Notes under the pieces: generated by a model | Seen by the model: the letters and a program-made list of their open reading frames with translations, nothing else | Databases searched by the model: none | What the model was told of the DNA's origin: nothing | Assembly (NCBI RefSeq): GCF_015711475.1 | Contig: NZ_CP065027.1 | Coordinates: 124,001 to 188,000, forward strand | DNA from: Actinomyces trachealis | Lineage (GTDB): Bacteria > Actinomycetota > Actinomycetes > Actinomycetales > Actinomycetaceae | Length of the DNA stretch: 64,000 nt | Direction: 5' to 3' | In this document: positions 25,396-34,249 of the stretch, piece after piece | Layout: every line of letters starts with the position of its first letter | How positions within the stretch are numbered: the stretch's first letter is position 1 | Position numbers and translations under genes: made by a program

Positions 25396-28300
25396 ATGAG
25401 ACTTAGTAACCGTGACCTTGTGCTACGGGCTCTCCTGGGCGTCCTACCGGCGCAGCTGGAGCCCTTCACGCGACGCGCCCTGCGGCAGGCGCGTCCCGCA
25501 GAGGTACGCCGTCACCTGGATGACCTCACGGCGGGAAGGCCCGGGCCCGTGGACTTGGCCGACTTGTCCACGCAGCTGCGGCTGCTTACGGCGCGCGGCA
25601 GTGACAACCCTCTCCTGGACCTGGACCCTGGCCTGCGCTCCAAGCTGCACGAGGTCAGGCACTTCCGCAACGACGCCGTCCACGGCCGGGCCTTTGACGC
25701 AGACCTGACGCTTGCCGCGCTCGTGGCAGTCAGCGAGACCCTCCGGCTGATTGCTGCACCAGCGGCCGCCAGGGAGGAGATCTGGGACCTTATCAAGGTG
25801 GCGCAAGGGAATCTGGGTGGTGCAGCCAGCCTGCTGGCCGCGCTCCACGTGGAGGCCGCCTGTCAACCGGTTCTCTGCTATGGGCACGCGGTCGCCGGCC
25901 TGCCCCTGACGGTGAGGCTGCGCCTGTCCTGGAAAGCCGGTACCCAGCAGTTCGGCGCAGTCCCCGGCATTGTCCAAGGACACGCCCCCGGCCAGGACGC
26001 CGTTCCCGGTCAGTTCGTCACCTCCAACCCCGCCCTTTCGGCCCCGTTCAGTAGCCGCGCTCGCCCGCACCTGGGGAAGGTGGAGGTCCGCCTCAGCGTC
26101 ATCGAGCACGACGGCGCCCGCGAGGTCACTGAGCCGCACGTCCTGCACTGGGACACCACCAGGCCAGTGCTGGATACCAGTGTCGCCCTCAAGCTTGAGC
26201 GAGCCAGCCTGCGCCAGGTGGTGCGGGACGGCTCCGCTGAGCTACGGGTCGAGCTGACTGCGGCTGACGGCAGCAAGCAGGTGCGTCAGCTGCAGGTGCT
26301 TAGTGCCCTCGCCCCCCGCCAGTGGCGTCTGCAGGGCAGCCGGAACTGGGCCGGGGCCGCCCTAGCAACCTTGGTACAGCCCGGTCAGGGCCTGGTCGAA
26401 TGTCTGGCCCAGGAGGCGCTGCACAACAGCCAGGTTTCTACCCTGCCAGCAGAGGCGCCCCCAGCAGAGCGCGGCGCACAAATCACGGGGAAACCTGCGG
26501 GAGCGGTGCAGGTGGACGCGCTGGTGGCGGCGGTGTGCGCGGCCTTGCGCCGACGTCGTCTGTCGGTTCTCCCCACTCCCGGCACCTGGGAGACAGTGGC
26601 CCATCCGGTGCGCACGGGTGCGGAGGTTATTGACTCCGGCAGCGGCACGGCCCTCGACCTGGCGGTACTGGTCGCCGCCGTCCTGGAGCGGCTGCAGGTG
26701 GATACGGCTCTCCTGCTCACAGGTGACAGCGTGTGCGTGGGCTACCGTTGCGGAGTCTCAGGGGAGCTGCCGACGGCGGCGCAGGCCCAGCATCCGGACA
26801 TCTCCGGGCGGGTCTCCCAGCTCGTGGCTGAGGGACGGATGGGCCTGGTGGACCCCCAGCTGGCGGCCAGTGGCCCAATAGCGGTGCTGCACCAGTTCAG
26901 TGCCCCGGCCCGCCAGCTCGCGATGCGTACCCTGGAGGACCTGGTGTTGGCAGTTCCCTTGGAGGCTGCCCGGTCGCAAGGGGCGGCACCACAGCCCCAG
27001 CTGGTCCGTCAGGACGACGACCTGGTGGTCGAGCAGACCTGGGAACCCCTCTCACCTCCGGTCACGGAGGCGGGCACACTCCCGGCAGCACCCGCGCCGC
27101 CACCAGCACCCGCAGCAGCTGTGCCTGAGGTTACTGCCACACCTGACGAGGCCATCACGCCTTCCCCCACATATGCCCCTGCCACGCCGGGTGCGCGGGC
27201 TGCGGCGGAGGGTGCCGCTGCGGTCAACCCCCTTGCTCCCCGGGTCCCCGCCGTGGTGGAGGAGTGGAAGCACAGCCTGCTGGACCTGACCCGGCGCAAC
27301 CCGCTGATCCACCGGGGTCCCGGCAGCGCCGTCGAACTGTTGGTCCCGCCCACCCTCCTGGGTCAGCTGGAGGACCTGGTGAACCGGCGTGACGCCCTGG
27401 TGCTGCGCGCGCAAGACGACGCCACTGGCGCCCCAGACGGCGCCGACATCGCCAGCCTGGCTGAGGAGCTGCTTGTAAAGCACCGCACCGTGCCGGTCGG
27501 CCTTTCGGGCAGCGAGTACAGCAGGCGGATGCCTTCCTTGGCCGCCCTGGCCCGCACCACCTTGGAGGAGACCGGGGCGAACAACCTTTACCTGGCGCTA
27601 GGCACGCTCGTGTGGTGGACAGACGGCCACCTGCTGCGCTCGCCCCTAGTACTGGTCCCAGTGACCCTGGACCGTGACGGAGATACCTTCGGCATCATCC
27701 TGGACCAGGCCGGGGCCTCCACGCCGAACTATTCGCTAGTGGCCCGTTTCCAGGCAGACACCGGCATCAACCTGACTGAGCTGCGTGAGCCCGTCCAGGA
27801 CCAGCACGGCGTCGACGTCGAGGCCACGCTCCAGGCGGTCCAGGCTAGGCTCAAGCGGGAGCGGGCCCGGGCTCGGGTGGAGGAGACCGCCCACCTGGGA
27901 ATGTTCCGCTTCTCCACCTACCGCATGTGGCAGGACCTGGCTGATCACTGGCCGATCCTCGCCGCCAACCCCCTGGTATCCCACCTGGCGGCAGCAGGAG
28001 ACGCTGACGCTGCCCGGGCCGTAGCCGCCCAGGGCCCTGCCAGGCCCACCCCGGTCAATCCCGCCAGCAGTACCAGGCCTCAGCTCGACCTGGACCAGGT
28101 GGTGGAGAACCTGCCCCTGGAAGCGGACTCCAGCCAGGCCCAGGCAGTGGCAGAAGCAGTGTCCGGGCAGAACTTGGTAATCGAAGGACCGCCAGGCACC
28201 GGCAAGTCCCAGACGGTCGCCAACCTGATTTTTCGGGCGCTGGGTGAGGGTCGCACCGTCATGTTCGTAGCCGAGAAGGCCTCCGCCCTGGACGTAGTGG

Positions 28301-30969
28301 CACGGCGGCTGCGGGAAGAGGTCGGTATCGGGGACCTCCTGCTCAACCTGCATGACAACGGCGTCGGGCCGGTCGCGGTAGGTGACGCCCTGCGGCGGGC
28401 CCTGGACCGGGAAGCTCCCACCACCCCAGAGACGGACCCCGCCGCCTTGCGTGAGCAGCTGGCGCAGCTGCGCTCACGGCTGCGCACGTACCAGCAGAAC
28501 CTGCACCAGCCCGGGCCCCGTGGAATGTCCTACTACGCTGCCCGCCAGCATCTGCTTGCGGCCGGGGCAGAGCAGCAGGCGACCGCCCAGGCCGCCTTTG
28601 ATGAGCGGGCCCGCACCACCGGCCTGAACGCCTTCGACCCCGCCGCCCACACTCAGCTGCTGGAGGAGTACCGCCGCGCTCGCACCACCCTACGTGCCGC
28701 ACTGCCAGACGAGCTGCTGGCAACGGTGCTGCGACGGCGTGACGCGGTGCTGGCGGCGGCAGGCGAGCGGGCCAAGGAGCTGCGCGAGGAGATACACCGC
28801 CGTAAACCAGCATTGAGCGTGCGCGACCTGCTGGACCGTTACGGAGACCTCGTTACGGCGATCACCCCGTGCGTACTAGTTTCTCCGGACTCAGTGGCCC
28901 GCTTCTTCCCAGCAGACCGGGTGCACGTGGATGTCGTCGTCTTTGATGAGGCGTCTCAGATCACGGTCCCGGGAGCTATCGGGGCTATTGGGCGTGGTCG
29001 TTCCACCGTCGTAGTCGGTGATCCCCGGCAGATGCCTCCGCCCACCATGGGACTCGGCGTCCCCCACAGCGGTAGCCTGGACAGTGCGACCCCGGGTGGG
29101 ACCACGTCGATCCTCGACCTCTGCCTGGCTGAAGGAGTCACCCACCGGCGCCTGACCTGGCACTACCGCAGTCGGGTGGAATCACTCATAGCCTTCTCTA
29201 ACCGGCGCTACTACAAAGGTGAGCTGCTCACCTTCCCCAGCCCGCTCGCCCTGGCTGAGCACCCTGATGACGGCCCCGGAGGCCACGGCGTGAGTCTGCG
29301 GCGGGTGGCAGGCACCTACTACAGCGCGCAGGAGGTTACCGGTCACTCCCGACGTCGAGGCCTGCTTCCCAACACGAATCCGGTGGAGGCGCACCAGGTG
29401 GTGCAGGAAGTGCTCCGTCGTTTCCAGGCCAGTCCCGAGCAGGTGCCCTCCCTGGGGGTCATCACCCTGAACGCCCGTCAGCGGGACCTCATTGAGAACC
29501 AGCTGCGCAGTCAGGGATCCGAGCGCCTGATCCAGGCCCTGGACGCGCGTGACGGCCTGCTCGTGCGCAACCTGGACAACGTCCAGGGCGAGGAACGGGA
29601 CACGATCCTGCTGTCCTTGACTGTATCCGCCAACAGTTGTGGGGACGTGCCGCTCAACTTTGGTTCACTTAGCCACGAGGGCGGTGAACGCAGGCTCAAC
29701 GTCGCGATCTCGCGGGCGCGCCGCCAGTTGGTCATCTTCTCCAGCTTTGACCCTGCTGCCCTGCATGCAGAGCGCAGCGTGCACCAGGGGATTAAACACC
29801 TGCGTGCCTACCTGGAGGCGGTGAGTGCAGGCAGGCTGCCGCGGGCCGTACCGCGCGCGCAGGCAGAGGTGGATCTCAGCCGGGCCGATATCGCTGAGCG
29901 GCTGCGCGAAGCTGGGTTGGATGTGAGCGTGGGCGTGGGACACTCCACATTTGAGATCGACTTGGTACTCACCCCACCCGGTGTGGTCTCCGCGCCGGAG
30001 GTTATCGGACATGGAGCCAGGGCAGGGGCCCAGCGCGGGCCACTGACGGCGGGGGTAGTGGTCCTGCTGGACGGCCCCGGCTGGGACCGCCGCAGGAGCG
30101 TGGCGGACCGTGACCTGCTACCGGTGGAGGTGCTTCGCTCCATGGGCTGGCCGCAGGTGGAGCGCTTGTGGCTGCCGCAGTGGGTAGCGGACCCTGAGGG
30201 GGTGGTCGCACACCTGGTGCAGGTCACCACCGGTAGGACATGCGCGACCGCACCCGTTGCAGCCAGGACGGTTGCGGAGGGTTCGGCTGAGGGGCGGCCT
30301 GCGGAGGGGGACCAGAGCAACCTGCCGAGACAGGCAGACCAGCTGGGAGCCAGGCAGGCCGGGACTACCGTGCCGGAGGTGGCAGCGGGCGCCGTCGTCG
30401 CGAAATCGAACACCGCCGCAGCGGGCTCGCTGGAGGATACCGGCTACCGCAGCTGGCAGCCGGAGGGAGTGCACCCCCGTGAGGTGCTCGACCGGGCTGG
30501 CACAGACCCGCAGGCCCATGACCAACTCGTGGAGGTTGCGAGGGCAATCTGCGATGTGGAGGCACCGCTGACGATGCACCGCCTGGTGGTCAAACTTTGC
30601 CGGGCTCATGGCCTGTCACGCACCACCACGTCACGTGAGGCAGCGGTGCGAAAAGCCCTGGGGGAGTCCTTCGCCTACGTTGACGAGTTCCAGTTCGTGT
30701 GGCGCACTTATGACTCCTGGCTGCTGCCGGTCTCCTTCCGCCGTAACGCTCTTGACCACGTGGACTCCATTGAGGAGATCCACCCGCGTGAACTGACGGC
30801 ACTGATGGCTCAGGTGCGTGAACGCAGCCCCGAGTGGTCCTCCGCTGAGGAGCTGTGTGAGCGGGGGCTCAGGCTCTTGAGTGCCCGAAGGCGCCAGCTC
30901 AGCGCCCGCGGCGTTCTGCCAGCTCTCACCGAGGCGCTGAAGCAGGCTGAGGCGGCGGACACGCCTTAG
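25396..30969 (+). CDS. Giant HEPN-DUF4011-SF1 helicase-endonuclease-DUF3320 protein, candidate antiviral defence effector
   Basis: A 1857-residue multidomain protein. Residues 1-125 look like a Swt1-type HEPN domain with the RNase motif R91-N-D-A-V-H96. About 280-450 is transglutaminase-like, but the usual T-C-L-D-L reads T-A-L-D-L (Ala419), so the thiol is lost. DUF4011 (W-K-H-S-L-L-D-L-T-R-R-N-P-L) begins near 617. The SF1 helicase has Walker A G-P-P-G-T-G-K-S ending at 938, D1184-E-A-S-Q-I, a G-D-P-R-Q motif, and N-V-A-I-S-R-A-R near 1435. An endonuclease-like fold at about 1495-1600 keeps D1522 and D1559 but reads L-L-D-G where relatives have E-C-D-G. DUF3320 lies at about 1690-1830. The order matches large defence-associated proteins (DUF4011-helicase-Vsr, Hhe type). 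There is no ribosome-binding site at the ATG. It is monocistronic and divergent from the DUF1998 helicase. Confidence 0.8.
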   Translation: MRLSNRDLVLRALLGVLPAQLEPFTRRALRQARPAEVRRHLDDLTAGRPGPVDLADLSTQLRLLTARGSDNPLLDLDPGLRSKLHEVRHFRNDAVHGRAFDADLTLAALVAVSETLRLIAAPAAAREEIWDLIKVAQGNLGGAASLLAALHVEAACQPVLCYGHAVAGLPLTVRLRLSWKAGTQQFGAVPGIVQGHAPGQDAVPGQFVTSNPALSAPFSSRARPHLGKVEVRLSVIEHDGAREVTEPHVLHWDTTRPVLDTSVALKLERASLRQVVRDGSAELRVELTAADGSKQVRQLQVLSALAPRQWRLQGSRNWAGAALATLVQPGQGLVECLAQEALHNSQVSTLPAEAPPAERGAQITGKPAGAVQVDALVAAVCAALRRRRLSVLPTPGTWETVAHPVRTGAEVIDSGSGTALDLAVLVAAVLERLQVDTALLLTGDSVCVGYRCGVSGELPTAAQAQHPDISGRVSQLVAEGRMGLVDPQLAASGPIAVLHQFSAPARQLAMRTLEDLVLAVPLEAARSQGAAPQPQLVRQDDDLVVEQTWEPLSPPVTEAGTLPAAPAPPPAPAAAVPEVTATPDEAITPSPTYAPATPGARAAAEGAAAVNPLAPRVPAVVEEWKHSLLDLTRRNPLIHRGPGSAVELLVPPTLLGQLEDLVNRRDALVLRAQDDATGAPDGADIASLAEELLVKHRTVPVGLSGSEYSRRMPSLAALARTTLEETGANNLYLALGTLVWWTDGHLLRSPLVLVPVTLDRDGDTFGIILDQAGASTPNYSLVARFQADTGINLTELREPVQDQHGVDVEATLQAVQARLKRERARARVEETAHLGMFRFSTYRMWQDLADHWPILAANPLVSHLAAAGDADAARAVAAQGPARPTPVNPASSTRPQLDLDQVVENLPLEADSSQAQAVAEAVSGQNLVIEGPPGTGKSQTVANLIFRALGEGRTVMFVAEKASALDVVARRLREEVGIGDLLLNLHDNGVGPVAVGDALRRALDREAPTTPETDPAALREQLAQLRSRLRTYQQNLHQPGPRGMSYYAARQHLLAAGAEQQATAQAAFDERARTTGLNAFDPAAHTQLLEEYRRARTTLRAALPDELLATVLRRRDAVLAAAGERAKELREEIHRRKPALSVRDLLDRYGDLVTAITPCVLVSPDSVARFFPADRVHVDVVVFDEASQITVPGAIGAIGRGRSTVVVGDPRQMPPPTMGLGVPHSGSLDSATPGGTTSILDLCLAEGVTHRRLTWHYRSRVESLIAFSNRRYYKGELLTFPSPLALAEHPDDGPGGHGVSLRRVAGTYYSAQEVTGHSRRRGLLPNTNPVEAHQVVQEVLRRFQASPEQVPSLGVITLNARQRDLIENQLRSQGSERLIQALDARDGLLVRNLDNVQGEERDTILLSLTVSANSCGDVPLNFGSLSHEGGERRLNVAISRARRQLVIFSSFDPAALHAERSVHQGIKHLRAYLEAVSAGRLPRAVPRAQAEVDLSRADIAERLREAGLDVSVGVGHSTFEIDLVLTPPGVVSAPEVIGHGARAGAQRGPLTAGVVVLLDGPGWDRRRSVADRDLLPVEVLRSMGWPQVERLWLPQWVADPEGVVAHLVQVTTGRTCATAPVAARTVAEGSAEGRPAEGDQSNLPRQADQLGARQAGTTVPEVAAGAVVAKSNTAAAGSLEDTGYRSWQPEGVHPREVLDRAGTDPQAHDQLVEVARAICDVEAPLTMHRLVVKLCRAHGLSRTTTSREAAVRKALGESFAYVDEFQFVWRTYDSWLLPVSFRRNALDHVDSIEEIHPRELTALMAQVRERSPEWSSAEELCERGLRLLSARRRQLSARGVLPALTEALKQAEAADTP

Positions 30970-31182
30970 ACAGGTTGTGGGTCGGGAGTGGCGTCAGCCG
31001 AGGCGCTGGCGCCCCGGGAGCCATAGGAACCCCTGCCGCTGTCCGCCACGCTGTGCGACACGCCGAGCGCGCATCCGAAACACACTTGAATCGTGTCCCT
31101 GGTCACCCCTAGGACGTCAGTCCGGGGTGTCGCGAGATCCTGCCTAAAACCTCCGTTTAGCTCCTCGTCAGATCCTCGCCAA

Positions 31183-31230
31183 CCACAACATCTTGTGGTC
31201 ACATTGGAATATGACCACCGGATGATGTGT
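31183..31230. promoter_or_regulatory. Tandem NrdR-box-like operators upstream of nrdD
   Basis: Box 1 (31183-31198) is CCACAACATCTTGTGG, which matches 13 of 16 positions of the NrdR consensus acaCwAtATaTwGtgt as I recall it, including all its strongly conserved bases. Box 2 (31215-31230), CCACCGGATGATGTGT, is weaker. They are 32 bp apart start to start, the three-helical-turn spacing usual for NrdR pairs. Confidence 0.7.
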
Positions 31231-31256
31231 TGCATTGATGTCATTCGCGGTATGGT
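31230..31256 (+). promoter_or_regulatory. Possible nrdD promoter
   Basis: TTGCAT at 31230-31235 and TATGGT at 31251-31256 form a -35/-10-like pair with a 15-bp spacer. It abuts the second NrdR-like box, so bound NrdR would block it. The spacer is short of the 17-bp optimum. A leader of about 140 bases would follow before the GTG at 31405. Confidence 0.35.
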
Positions 31257-31404
31257 CAGTACCGGCGCCGCCGCCCCGGGTCGCTCCCGGAGGATGCGCG
31301 ACGGCGCCAACCGCCCACCAGGCGCACGGTGTGCACGCTCACCGCGCCGGGCACGCGCACATCCCGCTCCAACAATGCCCGCCACGTCATCGATGGAGAG
31401 ACCA

Positions 31405-33330
31405 GTGACAGCCAACGCCACCAACGCCGACCCCAGCCTCGTCGCCGCAGGCTCCGCCGACTCCGCCGTCGCCCACGGATCACGCCCCACAGTTGACGCC
31501 GTCGCCACCATCACCGAGTACCTGGACCGCTCGGACTGGCGCGTCAACGCCAATGCCAACCAGGGGTACTCCCTGGGCGGGATGATGCTGAACACCAGCG
31601 GCAAAGTGGTGGCCAACTACTGGCTCAGCCAGGTCTACTCCCAGGAAGCCGGGGACGCCCACCGCAACGGGGACATCCACATCCATGACCTGGACATGTT
31701 CGCCGGGTACTGCGCCGGCTGGTCCCTCAAGTCCCTCCTCCAGCAGGGCTTCAACGGCGTTCCCGGCAAGATCGCCTGCAACCCCGCCCGCCACTTCTCC
31801 AGCGCCGTCGGGCAGATCGTCAACTTCCTGGGCACCCTGCAGAACGAGTGGGCTGGCGCGCAGGCCTTCAGTTCCTTTGACACCTACATGGCTCCCTTCG
31901 TCCGCCTAGACCACATGACCTACGAGCAGGTCCTCCAGGGCATGCAGGAACTCATCTTCAACCTCAACGTTCCCAGCCGTTGGGGCACCCAGACCCCCTT
32001 CACCAACCTCACCTTCGACTGGACCTGCCCTGCGGACCTTGCCGACGAGCGCCCCCTGATCGGCGACGAACTTTGCGATTTCACCTACGGTGACCTCGCC
32101 GAGGAGATGGGCATGATCAACCGTGCCTTCATGGAGGTCATGACCACCGGCGACGCCGAAGGCCGCGTCTTCACCTTCCCGATCCCCACCTACAACATCA
32201 CCAAGGACTTCGACTGGGACTCGGAGAATGCCGACCGCCTGTTCAAGATGACCGCGAAGTACGGTCTGCCATACTTCCAAAACTTCATCAACTCTGAGCT
32301 GGACCCCGGCATGATCCGCTCCATGTGCTGCCGCCTGCAGCTGGACCTGCGCGAACTCCTCAAGCGCGGCAACGGGCTGTTTGGTTCTGCCGAGCAGACC
32401 GGCAGCGTTGGCGTCGTCACCGTGAACATGGCGCGCCTGGGGTACCTGCATGCTGGGGATGAGGCCGCCCTCACCGCCGCCCTGGACCACCTGCTGGGTC
32501 TGGCCCGTGACACCCTGGAACTCAAGCGCGTGGTCATCCAGCACCACATCGACACCGGGCTCTTCCCCTTCACTAAGCGCTGGCTTGGCACCCTGGACAA
32601 CCACTTCTCCACCATTGGCGTCAACGGCATGAACGAGATGGTCCGCAACTTCACGTCCGACGCCTACGACCTCACCGACCCGCGCGGTCACGCCATGTGC
32701 GTGCGCGTCCTGGATCACGTGCGCGCCAAGATGGTGGAGTTCCAGGAGGACACCAGCCACTTGTACAACCTGGAGGCCACCCCGGCGGAGGGCACCACAT
32801 ACCGCTTCGCCAAGGAAGACCGCAAGCTTTTCCCCGGCATCCTCCAGGCCGGCACGGATTCCAACCCCTACTACACCAACTCCTCCCAGCTGCCGGTCGG
32901 CTTCACGGACGACCCCTTCCTGGCTCAGGAGATGCAGGAGGAGCTGCAGACCAAGTACACCGGCGGCACGGTCCTGCACCTGTACATGAACGAGCACGTC
33001 TCCTCCGTGCAGGCCTGCAAGGAGCTGGTGCGCCGTTCGTTGACGGCCTTCCGCACGCCCTACATCACCATCACCCCAACCTTCTCCATCTGCCCTACCC
33101 ACGGCTACCTGCCTGGCGAGCACACCACCTGCGAGAAGTGCGCCACCCTGCACCCCGACGCTGCCCCGGTGGAGTGCGAGGTCTGGACCCGCGTCATGGG
33201 TTACTTCCGGCCGGTGGAATCCTTCAACATCGGCAAGAAGGGTGAGTACGCCGAACGCCAGATGTTCACCGAGGGTGCGGCCTGCGGGCATGGGGCGGTG
33301 ACCTCCCGGCTCACGGCGGTCAGCGCCTAA
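31405..33330 (+). CDS. nrdD: Anaerobic (class III) ribonucleoside-triphosphate reductase, without ATP-cone
   Basis: Reduces ribonucleotides to deoxyribonucleotides for DNA synthesis without oxygen, using a glycyl radical. The GTG at 31405 follows a GGAGAG site; the frame is open from 31093, but the extra residues are low-complexity. From this start the protein has 641 residues. It shows the N-terminal G-D-I-H-I-H-D segment, the active-site region S-M-C308-C309-R, the zinc-site cysteines (C-P-T-H-G-Y and T-T-C-E-K-C) and the glycyl-radical loop R-V-M-G599-Y-F with F-N-I-G-K-K after it. The catalytic domain begins almost at once and no N-terminal ATP-cone is present, so the usual dATP on/off switch is missing. 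nrdG follows 50 bp downstream. Confidence 0.9.
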   Translation: MTANATNADPSLVAAGSADSAVAHGSRPTVDAVATITEYLDRSDWRVNANANQGYSLGGMMLNTSGKVVANYWLSQVYSQEAGDAHRNGDIHIHDLDMFAGYCAGWSLKSLLQQGFNGVPGKIACNPARHFSSAVGQIVNFLGTLQNEWAGAQAFSSFDTYMAPFVRLDHMTYEQVLQGMQELIFNLNVPSRWGTQTPFTNLTFDWTCPADLADERPLIGDELCDFTYGDLAEEMGMINRAFMEVMTTGDAEGRVFTFPIPTYNITKDFDWDSENADRLFKMTAKYGLPYFQNFINSELDPGMIRSMCCRLQLDLRELLKRGNGLFGSAEQTGSVGVVTVNMARLGYLHAGDEAALTAALDHLLGLARDTLELKRVVIQHHIDTGLFPFTKRWLGTLDNHFSTIGVNGMNEMVRNFTSDAYDLTDPRGHAMCVRVLDHVRAKMVEFQEDTSHLYNLEATPAEGTTYRFAKEDRKLFPGILQAGTDSNPYYTNSSQLPVGFTDDPFLAQEMQEELQTKYTGGTVLHLYMNEHVSSVQACKELVRRSLTAFRTPYITITPTFSICPTHGYLPGEHTTCEKCATLHPDAAPVECEVWTRVMGYFRPVESFNIGKKGEYAERQMFTEGAACGHGAVTSRLTAVSA

Positions 33331-33380
33331 GGGCTGGGCTACGGGCGGCACCCGCCAAACACGTAGGACCAGGAGGTGAC

Positions 33381-34175
33381 ATGAACGAGCCTCAACGTGG
33401 GATGTCTTCACACAGGCTCCCGGAAGCGGCCCGGGTTGCTCCCAGCGCCCACCCAGCTGACGCGCTGGTGATCGCGGGGCTCGTCCCCATGAGCACTGTC
33501 GACTGGCCCGGCCACCTCACCGCTACGGTCTTCACCCAGGGCTGCCCCTGGAACTGCCACTACTGTCACAACCAAGCGCTCATCCCCACCCGCACTCCGG
33601 GCGTCGTCGCCTGGCAGGAGGTGCGTGACCTGCTAGCGCGCCGCCACGGCCTGCTCGACGGCGTCGTCTTTACCGGCGGTGAGGCCCTACGCCAAGACTG
33701 CCTGGCCGACGCCGTCCGTGAGGTGGTGGAGGAGGGCTTCCGGGTGGGGCTGCACACGGCGGGCTGCTACCCGCGGCGCCTGGCGGACCTGGTGGCCTCT
33801 GGGCTGCTTGCATGGGTGGGGCTGGATGTGAAGGCCCTGCCGGAGCACTACCCGGAGGTGGTGGGTCGGCCCGCCAGCGGCGAGAAGGCCTGGGAGTCGC
33901 TGCGTGTGCTGTTGGAGGCGCAGGCGGTTGGTGGCCCGGACTTTGAGGTGCGCACCACCGTGGTGCCGGGTGACGTGACCGCCGCCGACGCCGTCGCGGT
34001 GGCCAGGCTCTGCCGCGAGGCGGGGGTAAGTTCCTACGCCCTACAGCAGGCACGCTCGCGCGGAACCCGGGAGGGTTTTGTGGCGGTGGCCCCCGGTTGG
34101 GACAGCCAGTGCGAGCGTATGGCCGAGCAGATCCGGGCCCTGGGTTTCGAGCGTTTCGAGTACCGGCCCGCCTGA
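33381..34175 (+). CDS. nrdG: Anaerobic ribonucleotide reductase-activating protein (radical SAM)
   Basis: Generates the glycyl radical on NrdD by cleaving S-adenosylmethionine at a [4Fe-4S] cluster. The cluster motif C-P-W-N-C-H-Y-C (CxxxCxxC) is at residues 55-62, followed by the F-T-G-G-E SAM-binding segment and V-G-L-D-V-K. At 264 residues it is longer than E. coli NrdG (about 150) and resembles the longer type found next to ATP-cone-less NrdDs. The ATG at 33381 has an AGGAGGTGAC site, and the gene is in an operon with nrdD. Confidence 0.88.
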   Translation: MNEPQRGMSSHRLPEAARVAPSAHPADALVIAGLVPMSTVDWPGHLTATVFTQGCPWNCHYCHNQALIPTRTPGVVAWQEVRDLLARRHGLLDGVVFTGGEALRQDCLADAVREVVEEGFRVGLHTAGCYPRRLADLVASGLLAWVGLDVKALPEHYPEVVGRPASGEKAWESLRVLLEAQAVGGPDFEVRTTVVPGDVTAADAVAVARLCREAGVSSYALQQARSRGTREGFVAVAPGWDSQCERMAEQIRALGFERFEYRPA

Positions 34176-34249
34176 GACTGCCACCCCCAGAGCCAGCGCC
34201 AACCAGACCACGAGCACCGGTACTGGCGCCACATGCCGCCGTCGTCGTC

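Noticed and set aside
22647-30969. DUF1998 helicase plus giant helicase as a DISARM-like system
   Set aside because: The DUF1998 protein is of the YprA/Hrq1 repair type, the genes are divergent rather than an operon, and there is no methyltransferase, DrmB or DrmC-like gene.
30966-31616. A 216-codon open frame on the minus strand across the nrdD leader
   Set aside because: It overlaps the NrdR boxes and the start of nrdD, has no family resemblance and no ribosome-binding site. High GC makes long chance frames common here.
31906-33411. A 501-codon minus-strand frame opposite nrdD
   Set aside because: The nrdD product has all its conserved motifs, while this frame reads as a Gly/Val/His-rich antisense translation.
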